A stretch of DNA of 64,000 nucleotides from Haloprofundus marisrubri (lineage in GTDB: Archaea > Halobacteriota > Halobacteria > Halobacteriales > Haloferacaceae), in contig NZ_LOPU01000029.1 of the NCBI RefSeq assembly GCF_001469955.1, positions 620,001 to 684,000 of the forward strand, in the 5' to 3' direction. The position numbers and the translations under genes were made by a program. Position 1 is the stretch's first letter. Every line of letters starts with the position of its first letter. Under the pieces are notes generated by a model. That model had not been told where the DNA came from. It saw nothing but the letters and a program-made list of their open reading frames with translations, and did not search any database. This document shows, one piece after another, positions 43,630 through 51,023 of this stretch.

Positions 43630-43668
43630 ATGTCAGCCGTTATACGTCTCCCGCCGAGAAAGCTGTAA
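43630..43668 (+). CDS. Predicted 12-codon upstream mini-ORF before the DUF4097 gene
   Basis: Reads MSAVIRLPPRKL, starting at ATG 43630 about 8 nt from the start expected from TATA-like TATATAAA (43592-43599), and ending at TAA 43666-43668, 3 nt before the main ATG (43672). No GGAG lies before the main ATG, so this case lacks the internal SD seen in the others. Confidence 0.4.
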   Translation: MSAVIRLPPRKL

Positions 43669-43671
43669 TCG

Positions 43672-44502
43672 ATGACAGAACGCATCAGTCGCCGTGGCCT
43701 CCTCCGCACGGGTGCAGTCGGCCTCTCAGTCGGACTCTCCGGATGTACCAGCGCGACGCCGTTCGTCGGCAAACGCGAAGAGTTCTCCCGCGAACTCGGT
43801 TTCGATTCGGGAACGCTCACCGTCGCAACCGGCAGCGGCGACGTAACCGTCTCGCGGACCGACGCCGACACCGTCCAACTCAGCGGCGTCAAGAAGGCGT
43901 CGTCGGTGTTTGCGGACCTCGAAACCGCGACGGTCGAAACCGACGCAGAGAACGGCCGCCTCGACATCCGAGCGCAGTCCGAAGACGACTCGTGGTTCGG
44001 CCTCCGTTCGGTGTCGGTGTCGCTCGACGTCGCCGTTCCCGAGGGCGTCGCCGTCGAGTCGGCGGCGTCCACCAACGGTGCGGTGACCGTCTCGGACGTG
44101 AGCGGCGACGCGTCGCTCAACTCGGTCAACGGCGACGTCGAAGCGAGAAACGTCGACGGGTTCGTTCTGTTGTCGACGACGAACGGGTCGGTGCGCGCTC
44201 GGAACGTGGCCGGTCTCCGCGGTGCGCGGACGACGAACGGCGACATCCGTGTCGACGTACCTGCCATCGACGGGGCGACGTCGCTGACGTCGACCAACGG
44301 TTCGATTGTCGCGTCGCTCGCCTCGACGCTCGACGCGACGGTGAACGCGAGAACGCGCAACGGTGAACTCGACGTGACGGGCCTGTCGTTCGACGACGGG
44401 AGCGCGAGCGACCACCAACTTCTGGGAACGCTCGGCGACGGGACGTACGAACTCGTCGTCGAGTCCACGAACGGCGATATCACTCTCCAGAGCGCGAACT
44501 GA
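43672..44502 (+). CDS. DUF4097-family beta-strand repeat lipoprotein
   Basis: A 276-residue protein starting with a twin-arginine lipoprotein signal (RRGLLRTGAVGLSV, lipobox LSGC with Cys25), so it is exported folded and lipid-anchored outside. The rest is a DUF4097-like right-handed beta-strand repeat with recurring SVNGDV-type and STNGSI-type strands (GDVEARNVDG, NGSVRARNVAG, NGDIRVDV), likely a beta-helix or sheet of unknown function; some relatives are adhesins. A 12-codon mini-ORF precedes it. Confidence 0.8.
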   Translation: MTERISRRGLLRTGAVGLSVGLSGCTSATPFVGKREEFSRELGFDSGTLTVATGSGDVTVSRTDADTVQLSGVKKASSVFADLETATVETDAENGRLDIRAQSEDDSWFGLRSVSVSLDVAVPEGVAVESAASTNGAVTVSDVSGDASLNSVNGDVEARNVDGFVLLSTTNGSVRARNVAGLRGARTTNGDIRVDVPAIDGATSLTSTNGSIVASLASTLDATVNARTRNGELDVTGLSFDDGSASDHQLLGTLGDGTYELVVESTNGDITLQSAN

Positions 44503-44528
44503 ATCGGTTCTCCGGCGCTGACATCCCT

Positions 44529-44636
44529 CTTCGGCCCTCCCCCGTTGACGCTCACTTCGGTCCCTCCCCCGTTGACGCTCGTTTCCATCCTGCCTCCCGG
44601 TCGACATTCGCATTCGGCCCTCCCCTCGCTGACTCG
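44529..44636 (+). repeat. Tandem 26-27-bp repeats between lipoprotein and amidohydrolase genes
   Basis: Two units sit head to tail, 44529-44554 and 44555-44581, each CTTCGG followed by CCCTCCCCCGTTGACGCTC, the second with one inserted T. A degenerate third copy lies at 44611-44636. They precede the leaderless promoter of the amidohydrolase (TATA-like GGCTTATGC, 44713-44721) by about 80 bp. Confidence 0.7.
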
Positions 44637-44743
44637 ATTTCCGGTTCACCTCGTCGACTCCCGCTTCCGCACCCCGAAGTCCGCGAACCGGCGACGCGTT
44701 CCGGGGAACGCAGGCTTATGCGTGGTTTTGTCCTGTGTGAGCT

Positions 44744-46159
44744 ATGAGCAAGGAGACGGTGTTCGAGTGGGTCGACGAGAACGAATCGCGTCTCGTCGAC
44801 GTCGCGGAACGAATCTGGGAGACGCCCGAGTTGGGACTGCACGAAGAACAGTCGGCGGCGGCACTCATCGAACTCCTCGAAGGCGAAGGATTCGAGGTCG
44901 AAAGCGGCGTCGCGGGAATGCCAACGGCGTTCGTCGCCACGTACGGCGAGGGCGGCCCGAAGGTCGGGATTCTCGGCGAGTACGACGCGCTGCCGGGCCT
45001 CTCACAGAAAGTCGAGGCCGAACGCGACCCGGTCGAAGAGGGCGGCCCCGGTCACGGCTGTGGGCACAACCTCTTCGGTACTGCCGGCGCGGGTGCGGCC
45101 ATCGCGGTGAAAGAAGCACTCGGCGAATCCGGCGACTCGGGAACCGTCGTCTTCTACGGCTGTCCGGCCGAGGAGACGCTCGTCGGCAAGACGTACATGG
45201 CTCGCGCGGGCGTCTTCGACGACTTGGACGCGGCGCTGACGTGGCACCCCGGCGACCTCAGCACGCCGCGGATGGGCTCTTCGAACGCGCTCGACTCCAT
45301 CATGTTCACGTTCCACGGCGAGGCCGCACACGCCGGCGGGTCACCGGACTCCGGGCGGAGCGCGCTCGACGCCGTCGAACTGATGAACACCGGCGTCGAG
45401 TACATGCGCGAACACGTCTCCGACGACGCGCGGATGCATTACGTCATCACGAACGGCGGAGAAGCCCCGAACGTCGTCCCCGCGGAGGCGACGGTGTGGC
45501 ACTACGTCCGCGCGCCCGAACGCGAAGAGGTCGAACGCAACACCGAGTGGCTCCGCGATATCGCCGAGGCGGCGGCGCTAATGACCCAGACGGAGGTCTC
45601 GGAGCGCTTCCTTACGGGCTGTTACGACTACCGCGCCAACGACGTGGTCTCCGACGTTATCTGGCAGAACATGCAGGAAGTCGGCCCGATTCCGTACGAC
45701 GACGCCGACTACGAGTTCGCCGCCGACCTCAAGGCAACCGTCCCCGACGACCGTATCGAGTCGGGCCTCTCGAACGTCCCCGAGGAGTTGTACGACGAAA
45801 TCAGGGAGAAATCGCTGCATCCCGACCCCGTGGAACCGTTCGACCACGACCACCAGACTCACGGGTCGACGGAAGTCGCCGACGTGAGTTGGATTACGCC
45901 GACCGCACAGTTCACCGCCGCGACGTGGCCCGTTGGCGCACCCGGGCACTCCTGGCAGGTCGTCGCCGCCAACGGCGACTTCGGACTGAAGGGCGTCGCG
46001 TTCACGGCGAAAGTTCTCGCCGGAGCGACGTACGACCTCCTGACGACCCCCAAGACGGTGGCGGCGGCGCGCGAGGAGTTCGACGAGGAGATCGGAAGCG
46101 ACGCCTACGAGACGCCGCTCCCGGAAGACGCGGAACCGCCGTTTGACGTGACGACGTAA
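44744..46159 (+). CDS. M20-family amidohydrolase (AbgB-like)
   Basis: A 471-residue peptidase-M20 fold enzyme with metal-site motifs GEYDALPG (78-85) and GHGCGHNLFG (103-112), and the dimerisation-domain segment around FHGEAAHAGGSPDSGRSALD. The motif set and C-terminus resemble AbgB/indole-3-acetyl-amino-acid-hydrolase-type amidohydrolases that cleave p-aminobenzoyl-glutamate or N-acyl amino acids. Substrate unproven. TATA-like GGCTTATGC (44713-44721) fits ATG 44744. Confidence 0.88.
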   Translation: MSKETVFEWVDENESRLVDVAERIWETPELGLHEEQSAAALIELLEGEGFEVESGVAGMPTAFVATYGEGGPKVGILGEYDALPGLSQKVEAERDPVEEGGPGHGCGHNLFGTAGAGAAIAVKEALGESGDSGTVVFYGCPAEETLVGKTYMARAGVFDDLDAALTWHPGDLSTPRMGSSNALDSIMFTFHGEAAHAGGSPDSGRSALDAVELMNTGVEYMREHVSDDARMHYVITNGGEAPNVVPAEATVWHYVRAPEREEVERNTEWLRDIAEAAALMTQTEVSERFLTGCYDYRANDVVSDVIWQNMQEVGPIPYDDADYEFAADLKATVPDDRIESGLSNVPEELYDEIREKSLHPDPVEPFDHDHQTHGSTEVADVSWITPTAQFTAATWPVGAPGHSWQVVAANGDFGLKGVAFTAKVLAGATYDLLTTPKTVAAAREEFDEEIGSDAYETPLPEDAEPPFDVTT

Positions 46160-46221
46160 CTCATCGTACGACGTTTCGGCGTAACTCGCCACACGGCGTT
46201 TCAGCGTAACTCGCCACACGG
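46147..46221 (+). repeat. 25-bp tandem repeats downstream of the amidohydrolase gene
   Basis: 46172-46196 and 46197-46221 differ at one of 25 positions and contain GCGTAACTCGCCACACGG; a degenerate copy (46147-46171) overlaps the end of the amidohydrolase gene. The array ends just before the promoter of the dehydrogenase gene (TATA-like CTTTTAACT at 46223-46231). Confidence 0.75.
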
Positions 46222-46262
46222 CTTTTAACTCGCTCACTCTCGTCGACCCGGTAGACGATTCC

Positions 46263-47288
46263 ATGAAGCGCGCTACACTGACCGACACCCAGACGCTGGA
46301 ACTCAGAGACGAACAGCGGCCGACTCCCGAATCGGACGAACTGCTCGTCGCGGTCAACGCCTGCGGCGTCTGTGCGACCGACGTTCACATGTACAGCGGG
46401 TCGCTCACCGTCGACTTTCCACTGGTACCGGGCCACGAGTGTGCCGGCGAGGTGGTCTCTGTCGGCGACGACGTCGACGAGTTTACCGCCGGCGACCGGG
46501 TCGCAATCAACCCCTCCGTGCCGTGTCACGAGTGTCGGATGTGCAAGTCCGGCCGGGAGAACCTCTGTGCGAACCTTACGTCGATTGGCGGCGCGGCGAA
46601 ACACACCATCTCCGGCGCGTTCGCCGAGTACGTCTGCGCGCCCGCCGGCAATGTCGAAGATATCGGCGACCTCGACTACCGAACCGCGGCGTTCGCCGAG
46701 CCGTTGGGTTGTTGTATCAACGGTGTCGACCAAATCGACCTGACCAGCGGTGAGACCGTCGTCGTCGTCGGTGCGGGCGCAATCGGACTGCTGCTCGTTG
46801 GACTGCTTCGAGCGAGCGGTGCCGGAAGCATCGTCGTCTCCGAACCGGTTGCCGAGCGTCGGGAGGCGGCGCTCGAAATCGGCGCGGACCACGCTGTCGA
46901 CCCGACCGAGACGGACCTCGAATCGACCGTCGACGACCTCGTGGGTCCGGTCGACGTCGCCATCGAAGCCGTCGGCATCCCGGAGCTCGTCGAACAGGCG
47001 CACGCACTCACGGGGCCGGGCGGGCGAACGCTCGTCTTCGGCGTCCCGCCCGAAGATGCGACTGTCGGACTGCCGGTGTTCGACCTGTTCTTCGAAGAAC
47101 GGGAGGTCATCGGCACGTACTCGCTCACCCCGGACACGTTCGCCCGAGCGGTGAGACTGCTCCAAAACGGCCGCATCGACGTAGATACGCTCGTCACCGA
47201 CGAGTTCGGGTTAGACGACCTCGAAACGGCGTTCGGGCAGATGGAAAATCGCGAGGGGCTAAAGAAGATGGTGTATCCACAGCGGTAA
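46263..47288 (+). CDS. Zinc-dependent alcohol/polyol dehydrogenase (MDR)
   Basis: A 341-residue medium-chain dehydrogenase. Catalytic zinc ligands are Cys37 (ACGVCATD) and the GHE at 57-59 (His58, Glu59); the structural zinc site has Cys88, Cys91, Cys94, Cys102 (CHECRMCKSGRENLC). The Rossmann motif GAGAIGLLLVGLL binds NAD(P)+. The length and site layout fit sorbitol/threonine/xylitol dehydrogenase-like enzymes; substrate unknown. It follows the 25-bp tandem repeats and is convergent with the small membrane protein at 47396. Confidence 0.9.
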   Translation: MKRATLTDTQTLELRDEQRPTPESDELLVAVNACGVCATDVHMYSGSLTVDFPLVPGHECAGEVVSVGDDVDEFTAGDRVAINPSVPCHECRMCKSGRENLCANLTSIGGAAKHTISGAFAEYVCAPAGNVEDIGDLDYRTAAFAEPLGCCINGVDQIDLTSGETVVVVGAGAIGLLLVGLLRASGAGSIVVSEPVAERREAALEIGADHAVDPTETDLESTVDDLVGPVDVAIEAVGIPELVEQAHALTGPGGRTLVFGVPPEDATVGLPVFDLFFEEREVIGTYSLTPDTFARAVRLLQNGRIDVDTLVTDEFGLDDLETAFGQMENREGLKKMVYPQR

Positions 47289-47338
47289 GCAGTATAGACA
47301 TTCGACTGCGGAGGTGGTCCTGTATTGGAGACTCCGAA

Positions 47339-47395
47339 CGAACTCCTGTTTTTCTCGCTCTCTCCGTTTTCACCTCCTCTCCATTTTCTACTGCG
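47339..47395 (+). terminator. T-rich convergent junction
   Basis: The spacer between the convergent dehydrogenase and small membrane protein genes contains CTGTTTTTCTC, CCGTTTTCACC and CATTTTCTAC on the plus strand, successive T-runs as expected of a U-tract terminator for the dehydrogenase transcript. Confidence 0.45.
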
Positions 47396-47824
47396 TCACT
47401 GTTGCGCCAGTCGCTTGTACGCGAACAGACCGGTCACCGTCACGACCTTGCCGACGAGGAACGTGAGAGCGAACCAGATGCCGTAGACGACGGTGTATAG
47501 CAGCAACGCGACGTATCCGCCGTACACGATGGCGAGCCACAGTCCCCGGTACCAGAACGTCGACGCGAGGTCGCTCAGACGCTCGTTCGTACTGTGTAAC
47601 GGCGACGCGGCACCGACACAGAGACCGAAGAAGATGACGATGAGAGAGCCGACAGCCGACGCCTGCCCGGTCTGTACCGGCGGGTCGACGAGTGCGAAAA
47701 ACAGCACGAACAGCACCGCGTTCAGTACCGTCATACCGAGCGATGTCAGAAACACCTTGACGCTGGAGATGTCGTTCCACTCGTCGGAAAAGCGGTCGAA
47801 CCATCGGTCCGAGAACCGTCCCAT
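47396..47824 (-). CDS. Small membrane protein, four helices
   Basis: A 142-residue protein: a soluble N-terminal acidic helix (about 1-25), then helices at about 29-48, 55-75, 91-112 and 114-135. No family is recognised. Its start has a TATA-like CTACTATTC about 27 nt upstream. It is convergent with the alcohol dehydrogenase gene. Confidence 0.62.
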   Translation of the reverse strand: MGRFSDRWFDRFSDEWNDISSVKVFLTSLGMTVLNAVLFVLFFALVDPPVQTGQASAVGSLIVIFFGLCVGAASPLHSTNERLSDLASTFWYRGLWLAIVYGGYVALLLYTVVYGIWFALTFLVGKVVTVTGLFAYKRLAQQ

Positions 47825-47925
47825 ACTACGTACTGTTCGTCGTTCTGAATAGTAGACCTACCGGCCAAGTAGTCGAGCGGGTCGAACCGTAGAGAAACCA
47901 GACGTCGTCGAGTACCGGAGACGAC

Positions 47926-48318
47926 TCACACCAACGCATCGCCGCTCGTCGTCACGTTGAGTGATTCGATTGTCGTCGAGTTCACGTTGTTGCTGGAGAC
48001 GATGGTCGAGTTCTGGTTCAGCGGCAGCGAGAACACGACCGACGTCTCTCCAGGGGCGCGTTCGACAGTGCTGTACTGCGACCCGTCTTCGCTGAGGATA
48101 GTGATGGTAGTTACGTTACGAGCCTCGGGTGTCGACTTGAGTTCTGCACTCACGCGGACGCCCGACCCGCTCCACTGCTCCGTCGGCGAGATGCTCTCGA
48201 AAACCGCCGAGTCGTTCGTCTCTGCGGTGACTGACGGATTGAAACCGAGACAGCCACCGGAGACGAGTGCGACAGTGACCGAGAGCGCGAGAAGACAGTG
48301 TTTCGAGCGAATCTGCAT
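47926..48318 (-). CDS. Predicted secreted lipoprotein
   Basis: A 130-residue protein with a Sec-type lipoprotein signal (MQIRSKHCLLALSVTVALVS, lipobox SGGC with Cys23) followed by about 105 outer residues, rich in Ser, Thr and Asn with several N-glycosylation sequons. No domain recognised. TATA-like GGTTTTTCC (48341-48349) is centred 27 nt before ATG 48318. Confidence 0.65.
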   Translation of the reverse strand: MQIRSKHCLLALSVTVALVSGGCLGFNPSVTAETNDSAVFESISPTEQWSGSGVRVSAELKSTPEARNVTTITILSEDGSQYSTVERAPGETSVVFSLPLNQNSTIVSSNNVNSTTIESLNVTTSGDALV

Positions 48319-48425
48319 GCGTGTTAATCATCGCGGTCCGGAAAAACCGTTCTCCCTGCAGAACTGACGCCGGCAAGAAGTCGGCCTACACCCTCGTTTA
48401 ACTGTCTCCTCCCTGTCTGAGGAGT

Positions 48426-48623
48426 ATGGCCGCCGACCGACGACCGACGTGGGAGTACATGTGCATCGAACCGCCGAAGGGGTTAACGAAGCGCGAGGTC
48501 GTCGACCCGACGAGCGACCTCAACGAACTCGGTGCAGATGGGTGGGAACTGATATCGACGCTCGACTACGACAAAGGCGGAACGAAGCTGTTGATACTCA
48601 AACGTCAGGTGTACGATGAGTGA
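48426..48623 (+). CDS. DUF4177-type small protein
   Basis: A 65-residue protein with the DUF4177 core: WEYMCIEPPKG, LNELGADGWELIST and KLLILKRQVYDE (the alternating GWELI segment is the family hallmark). Function unknown. A TATA-like GTTTAACT (48395-48402) is centred 27 nt before ATG 48426. Its end overlaps the next gene by 8 bp. Confidence 0.75.
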   Translation: MAADRRPTWEYMCIEPPKGLTKREVVDPTSDLNELGADGWELISTLDYDKGGTKLLILKRQVYDE

Positions 48624-49629
48624 TACGGAGCGTAAGACCGATTTCTCCACGGCGGACAGACTCCGACGCCGTACCGAAATGAACGCGTCTCTGTTCTGGT
48701 TACTGCTCAGCGCGAACCGTTGGGTGATAGTTATCGCTCTCGCACTGGTGGTTTTCGGGTCGTTCATGCTGTTCGGCGTTCTCAAACCGGTGTTGCTCCG
48801 GTCGGTGATGGAGACCAGCGACATGGTCGAAACCGTCTTCTCCGGTCTCGTAGGGGCGATTATCACCAGCACGACGCTCGTCGTCTCCATCAACCAACTC
48901 GTTCTCTCACAGGAAATCGGGTCGTTGGGGACCCAGCGGAGTCGGATGGACACGACGATGGATTTCTACCACAACACCGACGAGATGTTCGGCGAGATTA
49001 CGCCGGCGAGTCCGGCGGTGTTTCTGCGACGACTCATCGAGACGAGCGAGGAGCGCGCGCACGCTCTGCGGGACGCCGTCGCCGACAGCAGTAACTCCGA
49101 ACTGAAGTCCGAAGTCGACCTGTACGTCGAGGATTTGGAAGGCAACGCACAGACGGCGTACGACGAACTCGAAGGCTCCGACTTCGGGTCGTTCGACGTG
49201 ATTTCGCCGGCGCTCGACTTCAACTACGCGCGGAAGATGTACGACATCCGCCGACTCGGAGATAAGTTCGGAGACGAACTCACCAACGCCCAGCGAACCG
49301 CAGTCCGTGAGATGCTCGAAGCCGTGACCATGTTCGGCCCGGTCCGCGAGTACATCAAGGTGCTGTACATCCAGTGGTCGCTGGTGAAGCTCTCGCGGGC
49401 GATTCTGTACGCCTCGATTCCCGCGCTCATCGTCGCCGGCGGGATGGTCGTCTTCGTCGACCAAGGGACGTTCACCGGTGCGATACTCGGATTCGACACG
49501 ATGCTGTGGGTCGTGAGCGCCGCGTTCGCGCTGTCGGTGACGCCGTTTCTGGTGTTTACCGCCTACGTGCTCCGACTCGCCACTATCGCCAAACAGACGC
49601 TGACCGTCGGCCCGCTCATTCTCAGCTGA
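48616..49629 (+). CDS. Membrane protein of unknown function
   Basis: A 337-residue protein with two N-terminal membrane helices (about 36-56, 72-94), a long soluble helical region (95-245, coiled-coil-like with Glu/Asp/Arg) and two C-terminal helices (about 254-277, 288-318). No domain recognised. It overlaps the DUF4177 gene by 8 bp, so both are translated from one mRNA, and the DUF4177 protein may be its partner. Confidence 0.68.
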   Translation: MSDTERKTDFSTADRLRRRTEMNASLFWLLLSANRWVIVIALALVVFGSFMLFGVLKPVLLRSVMETSDMVETVFSGLVGAIITSTTLVVSINQLVLSQEIGSLGTQRSRMDTTMDFYHNTDEMFGEITPASPAVFLRRLIETSEERAHALRDAVADSSNSELKSEVDLYVEDLEGNAQTAYDELEGSDFGSFDVISPALDFNYARKMYDIRRLGDKFGDELTNAQRTAVREMLEAVTMFGPVREYIKVLYIQWSLVKLSRAILYASIPALIVAGGMVVFVDQGTFTGAILGFDTMLWVVSAAFALSVTPFLVFTAYVLRLATIAKQTLTVGPLILS

Positions 49630-49800
49630 AACAGTCGCCTCTGTGTTCGTCGATAGGAGACATCGGACGAGCGCTCGGATACGCGACTCCGACTCCGGAG
49701 GTACTGGTTTCTCCGAACTGGTGTCTGCTCGCCGTCTTTGCGGGTGAGAACTGTAGCTACCGAGTGTAGGAAACGGAATTAGTTGGCTGGGGAGTTGCGG

Positions 49801-49818
49801 CCCTTCGTTGCCAAAGGG
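49801..49818 (-). terminator. Hairpin just after tRNA-Ile
   Basis: The minus strand reads CCCTTTGGCAACGAAGGG immediately after the tRNA discriminator base, able to form a 6-bp stem (one G-T wobble) with a 6-nt loop. It could be the terminator or a 3'-processing signal of the tRNA transcript. Confidence 0.5.
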
Positions 49819-49819
49819 A

Positions 49820-49893
49820 TGGGCCAACGCGGATTTGAACCGCGGACCTCCCGGTTATCAGCCGAGCGCTCAACCTAACTGAGCTATTGGCCC
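49820..49893 (-). tRNA. tRNA-Ile (GAT anticodon)
   Basis: A 74-nt tRNA on the minus strand. The 7-bp acceptor stem pairs GGGCCAA (49893-49887) with TTGGCCC (49827-49821), with an A discriminator at 49820. The anticodon loop CTGATAA has GAT at 49859-49857, decoding isoleucine; stem CTCGG/CCGGG has one G-T pair. T-loop TTCAAAT is present. CCA is not encoded. TATA-like CTTAAAC (49929-49935) lies about 40 nt upstream. No intron. Confidence 0.95.
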
Positions 49894-50021
49894 AACTTGA
49901 GCGCATCCAGTAGTTGCGCGGTGTTTTGTTTAAGGGTTTCCTTTCGCCTCGGCAGCGGTAGAGTGTGCCACTGCCGTCTGTCGATTGTCGCGGAGTATTT
50001 TGCCGCCAGTCGCCCGAAAAA

Positions 50022-50528
50022 TCAGTTCGAGCGGTCGGCGTCCGTGTCGTCGTCGTAGCGATAGGAGTTCGAGTCGACGTCGTACACGTCGTCGTCATCG
50101 TCGGGGTACGGGAAGCCGCCCGCCCAGACGCCGCCGGAGACGAAGCCGTCGGCGCGTTTGTCGAGATACGGTTTCACGACGTATCGTTTGATGACGGTCC
50201 GAATCGGGTAGCGTGTCACCGGCACCGCCAAGAGAAACCCGATGGTGTCGGTGACGAGACCCGGGGTGAGCAGGAACGCACCCGCAGCGATGAGCAGGCC
50301 GCCGTCGAGCAGTTGGTTCGCCGGAAGTTCCCCGATTGCCAACCGCTGTTGGATACGTGCGAGCGTCGTCCGACCCTCCGCGCGGACGAGCATCATCCCC
50401 ACGAGACCGGTGAGTACGACGAGTGCGACGGTAGCGAGGTAGCCAAGCTCGCCGGCAACGGGGACGAGCAACAGCGCGTCGCTCAGGGGGATGAGCAACA
50501 GTAGCGCGATTATCCAGCGAGTCCGCAT
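50022..50528 (-). CDS. fxsA: FxsA-family membrane protein
   Basis: A 168-residue protein with two or three membrane helices in the first 100 residues and the FxsA core, including GELGYLATVALVVLTGLVG and LTPGLVTDTIGFLLAVPVT. The tail is acidic (YPDDDDDVYDVDSNSYR) and lies in the cytoplasm. FxsA was named for suppression of phage exclusion in E. coli; its function is not established. TATA-like GGCTATCAGG fits ATG 50528. Confidence 0.85.
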   Translation of the reverse strand: MRTRWIIALLLLIPLSDALLLVPVAGELGYLATVALVVLTGLVGMMLVRAEGRTTLARIQQRLAIGELPANQLLDGGLLIAAGAFLLTPGLVTDTIGFLLAVPVTRYPIRTVIKRYVVKPYLDKRADGFVSGGVWAGGFPYPDDDDDVYDVDSNSYRYDDDTDADRSN

Positions 50529-50615
50529 ACCTCCCGCTATCCGTCCCGGCCTGATAGCCTTTGTGACGTGACGCTGTCGTACGATTTCGCCTCCCAGCGG
50601 CCCACAGACCGCCTC

Positions 50616-51023
50616 CTACGCCCGCCGAGCGAGTATCAACGCCGCTCCATCCTCGAAATACGTCTCGTCGCGTCGCACCTGTTCGAATCCCACCGACCGG
50701 TACAGTTCTCTCGCGGCTTCGTTGTCCGGTTCGACGGCGACGGTGACGCGCGTCTCGTCGTCGAGCGACCGGAGAAGATTCGACAGCAACGCCCTCGCCC
50801 GTCCTTCGCGGCGGTGGTCGGGCTGAACCGCGAGTTCGGCGACGTGGACCTCCTCGCCGTACACCGCGAGCAGATAGCCGACGGGCGTGCCGTTCGCCGT
50901 CGAGACGAAGACGTTGCCGGCACCGACACCCCATTCGAGCAACTCCGGACTCGGTTCTGTGAGCAGGCTCTGTATCGACGCGAGCGTGCGACGCTCGGCG
51001 GGTCGGGCCGGTCGAATCACCAT
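50616..51023 (-). CDS. GNAT N-acetyltransferase (RimI-like)
   Basis: A 135-residue GNAT-fold protein: MVIRPARPAERRTLASIQSL start, acetyl-CoA motif AVQPDHRREGRARALLSNLL (R-x-x-G-x-A) and C-terminal NEAARELYRSVGFEQVRRDE, as in RimI, which acetylates ribosomal protein S18 or other N-termini. The start ATG overlaps the DUF92 stop (TAATG), so it is the second gene of that operon and is translated by coupling. Confidence 0.82.
   Translation of the reverse strand: MVIRPARPAERRTLASIQSLLTEPSPELLEWGVGAGNVFVSTANGTPVGYLLAVYGEEVHVAELAVQPDHRREGRARALLSNLLRSLDDETRVTVAVEPDNEAARELYRSVGFEQVRRDETYFEDGAALILARRA

Noticed and set aside
46172-46221. CRISPR array
   Set aside because: The repeated units are directly adjacent without spacers, and no cas gene is in the window; the CARF-like regulator at 28715 is of a non-CRISPR family.
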